This document shows, piece by piece, positions 39,441-48,876 of a stretch of DNA of 64,000 bases; the first letter of the stretch is position 1, and each line of letters starts with the position of its first letter. The stretch spans positions 124,001 to 188,000 of the forward strand of contig CDRNVI010000010.1 of NCBI GenBank assembly GCA_977017575.1, in the 5' to 3' direction. The stretch comes from Paramoeba atlantica. Taxonomy: Eukaryota > Discosea. The notes below the pieces were generated by a model. The model searched no databases and had not been told where the DNA came from. It saw nothing but the letters and a program-made list of their open reading frames with translations. The position numbers and the translations under genes were made by a program.

Positions 39441-40066
39441 TTGAAATGGGAGCTTGCAGCACTCCGCAAAGATCAAGTTGCTAAATACGAGTTTGGACGG
39501 ATTCAGGTGGACGAGACGTTTATCGGAAAGCGGAAATACAACCGGGGACGACCTCAGCGTAAACGAGGGTGGTGGTTTGCGACAGTGACGGAGTCCAGAG
39601 AGACAGGTAAGACTGGGCGGACGCACTGGAAATTAGTGAAGCGCCGTGACAAACCCACGCTACACGGCTTCATTATACCCCACTTGGCAAGTGCGCGTTC
39701 TGTCCTGGTCAGCGATTGTTAGGGAGCCTACAATGGCGTCGACCAATTGTGCCCACATTACTCCGTCACAGTAAGGAATTTGTGAATGAAAGAGGGTACC
39801 ATACGAATGGTGCCGAGAGCGTACACAATACAATCAAGTATTGGGCGCGCTTGCAACACTACAACTTCGGGGCGACTACTTTGGAGTTGCGCTGCAACGT
39901 TGCGTTGCAATGCGTGGAGTATGGCGACACGCATGATGGTCGGGAAGTCTCACGGCAGAATCGCTTTGCCAATCTCTTGGAATGTATTCGTGAGCACTTT
40001 ACATTCCCTCCCGAAGAGTCTGATGAAGTCAGCTGCGACAGTTGCGCGTCTGAGTATGATGAGTAA
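39441..40066 (+). pseudogene. Merlin/ISXO2-like DDE transposase, broken copy
   Basis: The IS1595/Merlin catalytic core is present in two overlapping frames. The first has IQVDETFIGKRKYNRGR (catalytic D), GWWFATVTE, GRTHWKLVKRRD and SARSVLVSD (second D). It then stops with TAG where the sister copy has TDEWRGY. The second frame resumes with KEFVNERGYHTNGAESVHNTIK (catalytic E) and an acidic tail. The N-terminal zinc-binding half is missing. A better copy lies at 45552-46540 on the other strand. Confidence 0.8.
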
Positions 40067-40255
40067 TACGTAAAATTCGGAACGTCTGTACATATTTCTT
40101 TTTTTCTCCAATACTCTGTACGTATGCGTTTATGCTATATAGTTTACAAAAAAGAAAAGAAAAAAAAGACCTACATGGCTTCAGTTTCCTTTGCCGCGCA
40201 TAAAGACGGTTGGAATCCGATGGAAGCACCAGGCTTTAAGGCTGCAGTGCGAGAC

Positions 40256-40595
40256 GTTAACAGGAAAGCAGGGGCCGGCTTATCAACACGGAGACAGGAA
40301 AATTCATCAGCCCACCCCCTGCCCCGAGAGGACGTCCTTCCAACCCGTCTTTCCCTCCAAAGCTCAACTCTTCCGCTCACGCCACTTCCGACACCTTCGG
40401 ACAGCCTGCTCACCCCGACCTGGAAATTGACCTAGACGTCGACCCACGGGACTGGGATGAACGCTCGATTCCGCATCAGGAAACCATCGTACACACAATT
40501 GCCGAACATAAATTCCGTCTTGCCTACAATGCTGCGGATACGAGAACGCGCACTCGATGGACGTCACAATCCGGGAAAGGGGCGAGTAGTTGAGC
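40256..40595 (+). pseudogene. Fragment of a LINE-like ORF upstream of the endonuclease
   Basis: An open frame without an ATG, between a TAA near 40258 and a TGA near 40593. It reads protein-like, with Pro-rich ISPPPAPRGRPSN and then acidic HPDLEIDLDVDPRDWDERSI and HTIAEHKFRLAYNAADTR. A preceding frame (about 40175-40260) reads KDGWNPMEAPGFKAAVRDVN, suggesting a frameshift. It lies just before the endonuclease ORF on the same strand, so it may be that LINE's ORF1. That link is inference. Confidence 0.35.
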
Positions 40596-40907
40596 ATTCG
40601 TAACGCCACCCCAAGACATTTCCCCTTCACTCCTTCAGAATTCCTGAAGCTGCCACCATCTCTGGTGCGATGGTGGCTCGGGGAGAATATTTACGTCGAA
40701 GCACCCCCTTGCCCTGCCCTGGAGGTGCTCCCTTCCGTTGAGCCTTGACGGCGATCACGCCCTAATGTGTAATCACGACCAGACAACGCTACCACAGCCA
40801 GACACAACGCCCTCGTTGAAAAACAGCTCGCACCATCTTTTATTTTAAGACCATCTTCTATTTTAAGACTATCTTTTATTTTAATTTATTTTAAAATATT
40901 ATGGCGG

Positions 40908-42224
40908 ATGCTTCCGGAACGTGTAAGGGGACAGGCTTTTGAAACCCTTACACGGACCAAGCGTGGTCGGGGGGTCATCTTTCGATCACCCGAGCGGGAG
41001 GGGTCTGCTAAACTCCGGCAGAGGGCGGTGCGGGCGCTCTGTAAGATAGTCCGCGTTGGGGCTCATCTTCGCGTCACGTGGAGACACGACAACTGTTGCG
41101 AGACTCTGTTTGTTTGGGAGGGCGAAGTCGTGTGTGAGGGGCCGGCTTATCTCAAAAGCGTAGGCGGGCATACTCAGGGGGGATCCTCGGTAACTCGAGG
41201 TGAACCTTTGGCCGGTACATTTCGTGTTCGGTACGTGGCGAGGCCGCACACGACTCTCCCCTTTCCCCCCTTACCGAATACAGGTGTCGTGCTCTGCGCG
41301 GTGCAGGTGAGTAACCCGGCAAAGGCGAAACGAAGGAGCTCCCGTCACCGCCCTCGGTCACACTGGGCGTCGCGTGGCACACACGCCCAACGAGATTCGG
41401 AGAACCTCAAAGGTTCCGCTGCGAAGGAGGACACAACCGTTGCAACACTTAACGTTACGACGTTAAAACTCGAGGGGGAAGATGAATTCTCTCTTCGAAG
41501 ATGCAGCCGTTTGAACGAGGTGCTTGCTTTCATGCAGGTAAAGGGGGTTGTCATCATGTGCCTTCAGGAGACCAAATACAATTTCTCGAAGGAAGGCCAT
41601 GAGGATGGAATCCTCTATAGGCAGGTTGAAAACCTAGGGGAGCGTTTTCATTTGTATTTGCTGTCGGTCGCCGCACGCGATTCATATAATGGCATGGCCA
41701 TTGTTAGCCGACATGCGTTTCGGAAGGTTTGGATGGTGAGCAATAGGGTGATGGGAGCTGAGTGTCCCCTGGAGGAGGGGACCGGCACTTTGTTTAATGT
41801 CTACATGTATGGCCCTATACGGGACTCCTCAGAAGCCGTTCATGCGGCATTTCTGGGTGACTTGGACAAGGCGTGTCGTGAGGTCAAGGCAGAACGGAAA
41901 CGCAGACCTTTATTGGTCATGGGGGACTTCAATGTACCGATAACGCTCGTGACAAATCCGAGCATGGATCCCCGAGCGGTCTCTCAGCTGAAAGGCCTCT
42001 TATGCTCCATCGGCTGCAAGTCAGCACACACCCTCTGCCCGAGCAGGAGAAAATGGACATGTGAGTTGCCGGGCAGGAGGGCGGAGACAAAGGACCGTCG
42101 CAACGTGGGAACAGAGAGGGTAAGGCAGGAGGGGGAAGAAGGAAAGGTGGAACTGGGAAGGAAGGGTTCAGAGCCAGAGGGGACGGATAACAGTGGTATG
42201 GTGAAGAGGGGCAGAGAAGGATGA
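40908..42224 (+). mobile_element. Non-LTR retrotransposon (LINE) endonuclease ORF
   Basis: A 438-residue ORF with an apurinic-type endonuclease domain at about 180-390. Motifs are VATLNVTTLK (Asn), CLQETKYNFS (catalytic Glu), YNGMAIVSR, VYMYGPIRDSS, LLVMGDFNVP (Asp-x-Asn) and a late polar segment. This is the EEP fold of ingi/L1-type elements. No reverse transcriptase follows in frame. Downstream, another frame (about 42240-42410) contains KERQRRVCRHCPEL and may be a remnant C-terminal zinc motif. Short AT-rich repeats (accatcttttattttaag-like) precede the ORF. The copy is incomplete. Confidence 0.75.
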
Positions 42225-43154
42225 GAGGAAAATGGGGACAAGGTACTTGATTTCGAGGTCACCCACGCCCAGTAATCCAAATACTCGGACAAAGTCCGTA
42301 ACGCTAGCTCGGTGGCCGCGGGGTCATTTGCCGAGCACTACGCCACGGAGCACAAGGAGCGACAACGAAGAGTCTGTAGGCACTGTCCCGAACTTCGCTG
42401 CCATGGCTGTTGAGAGCAACGGTTCGTGGAGCGTTAGCGTGGCAGCTAACGTGGCATGCTTCGATGGGTTGGCATAAGGAGGGCCCAAGCCTCCCAAGGT
42501 ACCCTGACCGAGGAAGCGGCAACGAATAAACTCTATCTAGAGCTGAACGTGACCCTTGTGCGAGCCCAAGCTCGGATGATGGTCACCCGTATGTCTGTTT
42601 CCGACCCATGCGCCCCAATCACTGATGATTAGGGCTCCGGACGATCTAGAGTGTTGATCGGGCGGGCAGCCCCTATTCTCACGCCTCACCTTCGCAGGTG
42701 AGGCGCAGGTTGCTGATGTGAATCCTATCTTGGAACGCTCCTACGCCTGCGCAGGAAACGGAAGTTCTTCGCGCGGCGCTCAACATATTCGCCGCAACTG
42801 AAGAGAAGAGTTCGCCGCACTTGCAGCGGAGTGATTTTAGTAGCCCAGAAGCATCACGTTGAGCATCTTGCAGCGCATCATAGCATGTTCTGGGAAGGCA
42901 TAATGTGGTTAGCGGAGCTCTTCTACTCAAGGTAGCAGGCTTCACCCGTCTGCGAAAGGCTTCGATCGTCGCTCTTCTCAAAGCAAACCAGATCTCACAT
43001 TTGAAAAGAAAAGCGACTAAACAAAGAAGTGTATTTGCCAAGACAGGCTGGCTTTTCAGAAGAGGTGTAGAATGCTTTTTTTCTAAGCAGTTGCGCAATT
43101 ACATTCGAAAGTAGTAGATATGTCATTCCTCCAATCAAAGCGATTTATTGAATT
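42225..43154. other. LINE-derived and unassigned sequence
   Basis: About 0.9 kb after the LINE endonuclease ORF. GC-rich at first, with scattered protein-like bits in several frames, then AT-rich. A minus-strand open stretch (42679-43098) lacks an ATG and shows only a Cys-bearing CKCGEL motif. I treat it as degraded element sequence. Confidence 0.4.
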
Positions 43155-43844
43155 TCAATAGATTTGATTGACCACATCATCAAAATTTATTGAGCTTACT
43201 ATAAATTTATCAAGATTGCCTGCAAAGTGTTCTGTACTACGCAGACCAGGAAGAAACCTTTCAGAGCTTAAAGTAGATCTGTGCCTTCGTAAGGTAAGTG
43301 CTTCGAAATTTTCTTTTCGAATACCAGGATAGAGATACATTGCTTGTAAGGCTGGAGAGCGAGACACGGGTGAAGGATGGCTTGTTTGGTCTGTACTAAT
43401 TTGAAGATCTTTAGATTTCGTGTCCGTATCAATCACACTTGACGTGGTACTAGACGTGGTACGAGAAGCGGGAATAATAGTGTCTATTGCATTGAGTTCA
43501 GATCTATCGTCGTCTTCAATTTGAGCCTCTGATAACAGTGGCAACTGCGCTTCAGATCGTTGAAGATATTTTTTATTTAACTCAGAGAAAAGTTGGCAGC
43601 GAAATTCCTTCATCCGCTGATCTATAGCTTTTAACAAACAGGAGTGATCAATTTCTGTTTCACAGCTCTTAGCTTGCGAGGAAGAGCCAGAGTTCAAGCC
43701 AGAATATTCTCTATTCTCATAAGAGTTCTCACAAGAATTTTCCGAACGTACAAGTCCATTCGAATCGTTCGACCACGTGTTTTCAGTAGAGAGCTTATCT
43801 TGTAGCTCAAATTTTTGCTTGTCAATGCCTTGCTCCATAATCAT
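43155..43844 (-). CDS. Unrecognised hydrophilic protein
   Basis: A 229-residue, Ser/Glu/Asn-rich protein starting at an ATG, on the host strand and between two transposon islands. Residues 25-60 are disordered. A short helical part near 75-95 (AIDQRMKEFRCQLFSELNKKY) and a C-terminal basic part (RRHRSTLSSERFLPGLRSTE) are the only structured-looking pieces. Its length, ATG and strand support a real gene; function is unknown. Confidence 0.5.
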   Translation of the reverse strand: MIMEQGIDKQKFELQDKLSTENTWSNDSNGLVRSENSCENSYENREYSGLNSGSSSQAKSCETEIDHSCLLKAIDQRMKEFRCQLFSELNKKYLQRSEAQLPLLSEAQIEDDDRSELNAIDTIIPASRTTSSTTSSVIDTDTKSKDLQISTDQTSHPSPVSRSPALQAMYLYPGIRKENFEALTLRRHRSTLSSERFLPGLRSTEHFAGNLDKFIVSSINFDDVVNQIY

Positions 43845-44735
43845 GCATGCAATAATGATAGCTTCAAAAAAAAATCAAAGTTCAAGAGGCTTTCAAATTA
43901 AGAAAAATATTTACAGATCACAATCTACAAGGATTATAAATTTAGAAAAAAACGACAATTGCACTTCTATTCATTTTCCAGTTTGTCAAGTCGAGCAAAA
44001 AGATTGTCTTCTTAGATGTAGATATGGTCAGGACAGATAAAAGCTGCATACTGGTGCGCTTAAATAAAAAAATCGGGTACGTCTCTACTTCGTTGAATAT
44101 TCAACGAAGTGCCGGCGCTTCGTTGAACCATTCATTTCTCCCCCATTTTACGCCCCAAAAGCGAGTTTGCTCAAGGAATTCTCATGGTGTTCTTCTCAAC
44201 GCCTGTTCTTATGCCTTGCCAGGGAAGATTAAAGAACACCAAAGGATACTTCTTGTGGCCGACTTCGAGAAAACACAGTCTTATTCCCGGACTTACCAAA
44301 GTGTTTGGGTCCACTAGGGAACTGTGAAACTCTGGGTGGAACGATTCATGTTTTTACGATAAACTTCAGACAAAAAACAAAGATAAATTTGATAATAAGT
44401 TAAAGAACTTCAGAAAACGTTGTAGAATCATCGTAGAAAAGAAGGGTGTATATTGGACCCCATGCATACCGCCACAGCAAGCCAGTGTCAACTTGTGCCA
44501 GCCAGTGCCAGCCACAACGGCCCTTTTTCTAGGGGACCGGAAATGGTTGACTGGCGGAACGTGTGTTTTTTGTGGCCTGCGACTCAACACGGGGTGATAA
44601 AATTAAAAATTCTGTGCCAGCCAGTGCCAGCCACACTTGCATGGGCTCCCACTTGCATTGTGGATGCTACACGGGTTTTAAAATAATGTTTCCTAAAAAT
44701 ATCTGAGATTTTTTATTATTTCTTTAAGTGGCAAT
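43845..44735. other. Intergenic, no gene; palindrome and short repeats
   Basis: No coding sequence. A perfect 24-bp palindrome lies at 44087-44110, with a third partial copy of its arm (cttcgttgaa) at 44118-44127. Repeats of gccagccagtgccagcc occur near 44490-44520 and 44612-44632. Confidence 0.5.
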
Positions 44736-45240
44736 TTGCTTTTTTGGCCTTTTTCCCGGAACACGGAAGGGACGGTGAAATATGGGGGCGGGGGTTTGAT
44801 GGTATGGGCGTGCATTGCGCACGCAGGGGTGGGCAAGATACGTCTGATTGAGGGCAATTTGAACGCCCATCAGTACGTTGAAATTCTGGATCAGAATCTT
44901 GCCCCCTCCATTGAGCAAGTGGGCCTAGACCCCGACGAGGTCTTGTTTCAACAAGACAATGACCCGAAACACACGAGCAAGCTTGCCAAAGAGTGGTTGG
45001 CGAGCCACAGCTATGTGGTTTAGAAGTGGCCCCCGCAATCCCCAGATCTCAATCCTATTGAGAACATGTGGGGACACTTAAAACGGCGTCTCTCTGCCTA
45101 TAAGAAGGACCCAAAGGGAATGATCGAGCTTTGGGACCGGGCCAAAGTTGTGTGGGACGCACTTCCCAGTGCCCTATGCGCGTCTACTGTGAGCATGCTG
45201 CTCACACTGTGAGCATGCCTCGCCATATGAGAGCGGTGAT
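44736..45240 (+). pseudogene. Tc1-like transposase catalytic-domain remnant
   Basis: The frame reads TVKYGGGGLMVWACIAHAGV, VLFQQDNDPKHTSKLAKEWL (second catalytic Asp region) and, after an in-frame TAG near 45021, KWPPQSPDLNPIENMWGHLK (third acidic residue). These are Tc1 transposase hallmarks. The N-terminal DNA-binding half and the first Asp block are missing. It is a truncated, inactive copy. Confidence 0.85.
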
Positions 45241-45551
45241 TGCTGCGAAAGGGGGGCATACAAAGTATTAGTTTTACCTTGTTTTTACCGTTTATTAATC
45301 AAGAAATAATCCATCTTTTTATCAAAAAATCTTCACTTGAAAAAAGTGTAAAAAATGTCTCAATAATATTTTTCACTCAAAGGTGTTACGGGTCCTCGTG
45401 GAAGCTGCTGCATAGGTAACGGCCCTCATAGTCAGTGTGCTGGTACATACCCCTACATAACCCCCATATACTATGATAACTATTCGTCTTTCATTTCAAA
45501 GATAATCACTCAACAAAATATTTTTTCATAACATTGAGACATTTTTTAACG

Positions 45552-46540
45552 TCACTGTACCTTTGAGTCATCACTGTTTTCAGAAAAGCTACAAAAACTA
45601 TCACTGACGTCATTCATGCGATCATCCATGTCTTCACATCCATAAAAATTGCGAATACACTCCAGAATGTTGAAGCGGATTTGCCAGGATTCTTTCCGCT
45701 CAGTTTTTCCGAATCCGAATTTCACGCACTGCAATGCCGCATTACGGCGCAAATCCATGGATGATATTCCGTGATTATATAATGCTGCTGCTTGATCCAG
45801 TGTTTGATCGTCCGATGAGCGGCTTCCGCGTGATTGGTGTGATGGCCCTTCAAAGTCACGAATTCCTTACTTTGATTTACAGTAAAATGTCTGCAGTATT
45901 CCCCCAAGTTTATGTAGCCACGCCACTCATCGGTTACCACCACAGATCGCGCGCTCGTTAAATGTGGGGTAATGAAGTTCAGAAGCGTATGCTGGTCCCT
46001 TCGTTTGACGAGTTTCCAATGGGTTCTCCCCATTTTACGTTCATCTATCTCTGTGACGGTGACGAACCACCATCCGACTTTTCTCACCCGCTTTCCGCGA
46101 TGGTACTTTCTCTTCCCTATAAAGGTTTCATCGACTTGGAGATTTGAAAAATCGAAGTTTGCATTTTCTTGGCGAAAATATGCAGCACTGGATACCATGT
46201 GTAACAGCTTCGTAATGGTTCTCGGACGCACCCCGCGGTTACGGCTTATGTTCCCGGTCGTCAAATTGTTTGCAATATCAGCCCATATGAGAAGCAGAGT
46301 AGTGAGAGTTACGCGTGTGCGGCTACTTAAATAAGGTTCGTACATGAAGGCTCTAGCTCTACAGGCATTCGCAGCCCCCTCCTCCCGATGAGTACACTCG
46401 AAGAACCGCCAGGTATCCTTCATCTCCACCATAAACTCTCCCCCGTGGCGTTTGCACTCTGGTGCTGTCAAAAGGCCGTGATTTTTCATCCACACCTCCG
46501 CCGCTTCCGCCTGGGGAATGTACCTCATATTACGCCACAA
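45552..46540 (-). mobile_element. Merlin/ISXO2-like DDE transposase, nearly complete copy
   Basis: Minus-strand ORF 45722-46540 holds a zinc-ribbon-like N-terminus (several Cys at CKRHGGEF and FFECTHREE), helical LLIWADIANNLTTG, and the DDE core: LQVDETFIGKRKYHRGK, RSVVVTDEWRGYINLG and HHTNHAEAAHRTIKHW. The C-terminus continues in the overlapping frame 45552-45758 (RRNAALQCVKFGFGK), so a frameshift lies near 45740-45755. The first Met of the longer reading is TTG; an ATG lies at 46526-46528. It is a sister of the broken copy at 39441-40066. Terminal inverted repeats were not found. Confidence 0.85.
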
Positions 46541-46914
46541 GCGAATGCACGCGAAACCTTCACATCCCCGACAAACTCGATGTGCTTCATGCGGCGGAAT
46601 ATGGCCTTCCGTCCATGTCGCGTGTTCGACAGCATTGTTGTTGTTGTTACGTTATTTGTATGCTTGTGTCTCGAGGTAAGCCTTAAAACGTCTCAAAAAG
46701 GCATCCGACGTATTCCCAGTACCGTGGTCGTTGCTCATTGGAAAAAGAAACGGTAAAAGAAGAGATCAGAGATTATGACCAAACGATCAGTCAAGGAATT
46801 CACCTCGCAGAGGTGGGCATCAAATACACAATCCTGCGGAAGTGGCAGACCTAGGTTCTCAGTGCGCGACCCGCGCGCTGGAGGGCGCGGGTCGCCAAAA
46901 AATATAATTATGTC

Positions 46915-47125
46915 CCAGGGCTACGCTCACAGTTGGGCCTTGCTCGCAAACGGGGGCTTTTGCCTCCAGAAGAGGGCTTCGCTCACAGTTGGGCTTTGCT
47001 CGCAAACGGGGGACTTTGCCTCCAGAAGTGGGCTTCGCTCACAATAAGGCGTTGCTCGAAGGCTGGGGGCTTTTGCCTCCAGAAGTGGGCTACGCGCACA
47101 GTTAGGCCTTGCCTCCAGACACGTA
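46915..47125. repeat. Short tandem repeat, about 58-bp unit, 3.5 copies
   Basis: Units of the form gggcttcgctcacagttggg, gccttgctcgcaaacggggg, cttttgcctccagaagtg repeat about three and a half times with small changes. No coding role is apparent. Confidence 0.8.
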
Positions 47126-47760
47126 AACTAGGTGTCGCAGTTTAGGAAAATAAATGCATAATCCTGCGGAAGTGGATGACACAGGTTATCAGTGTTCACA
47201 GTTGGGCCTTGCTTGCAAAAAAACGTGAGTACCATTAGATCTCTACACCAAAAGTCTATTTTTGGATGCCGCTTGTGAAGACTAAAAGTGAAGACAAAGA
47301 ATGAGAGAAGAAAAACAGAATTTTTATAAGCAATATCTTGGCGTATTGATGCACTTCTTGAATCGAAAGGATATCGCGATCAAAAAGCCTAAATGTACGC
47401 CTTGCAAAAAAAGGAAAGGAAAAGATGTGTAGCAAATGACTTTTGTTAAAACTTTCAGTGAACATTATGAACGATTTGCATGTAAATCTCAAATTCTTGT
47501 TTTCACAAACCGTTTTTTTTTAGAGTTTTAAAACAGGCTAAAACCCTAGGAACGAATAGATTTCAAAATGAGCGAAAGAGTGGTGCTGCAACCCCCATGG
47601 ATTCGCGCGGGGGAAAACAAAGGGGGTGCCTTATTCTTATCGAGGGGTTTTATACGAGAACATTTTTGCTATTATTTATGATACACTTATAGAGCAGAGA
47701 TTGTTTTCATCTTGGTGGAGGAAAAGAAACTCGCGCGCAGAACGCGCGGTACCGTTTAAA
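47126..47760. other. Intergenic, no gene seen
   Basis: AT-rich sequence between the short tandem repeat and the inverted-repeat element. Only short open frames without motifs occur. Confidence 0.4.
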
Positions 47761-47762
47761 TA

Positions 47763-48501
47763 CAGGGGTGTAAATTTGGATGTGGGGGGGTCTAAAATTT
47801 GTAAAACTTGGCCAATTTTGAAAAATAATAGCGCATTCGAGAGCTCTCGAACAGGGCTCATGAACGTAACAAGGCCGAACTAGGCACAAGGGGGCATTGC
47901 CCCCTAGACAAAGAGCCCCGAAACGCTATTTGTAACTTTCTAAAATAATGCTAAATGTAAAAAATATATATTAATAATTGCTATTATCGTCGATTAATCT
48001 CAATCACAATACAGCATCGCCTTCGAAAGCTCTTCACGGCATTTTCAGGGGCCTTGAAACGCTGCTTCGATCGCAATGATCAAATCTGCACAATTCCGAG
48101 GGGCTCAACCATTTTTGGAGTCGCCCACTATGGAACATGAATTTTTAGCGCGAAAAAGATTGTGTTGTTTCGTAATCGGCAACAAGAACCATGCACCAGC
48201 TTGCTTTTACGTGCTCAGGCGAAGAATAAACACTTTCGTAGTTTTTGTGTTCGGGTGATCGCCCGCAACCCCGTCTTTGTAGCATGAATCAGGGGAGAAA
48301 TCAGAAAAACTGTGAAAAATGCAAGAATTTGCCTCCCAAAAAACTAAGTTTTTTTACGTGCACTCGAAAATCTAATTAACGCAGATGCCGTGCGTGCACG
48401 TTCATGAGCTCAGTTCGAGAGCTCTCGAATGCGCTATTATTTTCCAAAATTGGCCAAGTTTTACAAATTTTAGACCCCCCACATCCAAATTTACACCCTT
48501 G
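47763..48501. mobile_element. Non-autonomous element with long inverted repeats, TA-flanked, about 739 bp
   Basis: The left arm (47763 to about 47876) and right arm (about 48397-48501) are inverted copies of each other over about 105-115 bp. The ends read CAGGGGTGTAAATTTGG and, on the other side, CAAGGGTGTAAATTTGG. TA flanks both ends (47761-47762 and 48502-48503). Each arm contains its own palindrome TCGAGAGCTCTCGA. The inside has no transposase. The block GTGGGGGGTCTAAAATTTGTA recurs inverted at about 63779-63800. Confidence 0.8.
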
Positions 48502-48503
48502 TA

Positions 48504-48876
48504 TGTGGCACGCGATTTTGAAGCCGCGAGTAAAAATGGATAAAAAAAATGTAATTTCCTTCGGCCGCGTACCATAAAGTGTAAGTTCGAGATTTTAGAC
48601 CTCAGGTGAGCTCAGGGAGGGGAGTCTGTCGTGATGCGCTTAAACGAAGGAAGGATGACAATTCACCTGCAGACGTCTTTAGTTACGGATAATTTATCTG
48701 AAGCCAAATCTGAATTCAACAAATCGTTGTATGTTATCCGCGAATAAATAACACTGTATAAATAAATCGGTCGCTGTAACCTTTTTTGACAAGAGTTCTC
48801 GATACTTTCAGAATAGAAGAATATAATGCCTAAAATGATTGCATGGACACGGCCATAAGCCTACTTCGTAGAAGTT
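48504..48876. other. Intergenic, no gene seen
   Basis: Short AT-rich stretch between the inverted-repeat element and the TRM2-like gene's stop codon, with no signal recognised. Confidence 0.4.

Noticed and set aside
42679-43098. Minus-strand open frame of 139 codons
   Set aside because: It starts with TTG, lies in degraded LINE-like sequence and has no convincing motif.
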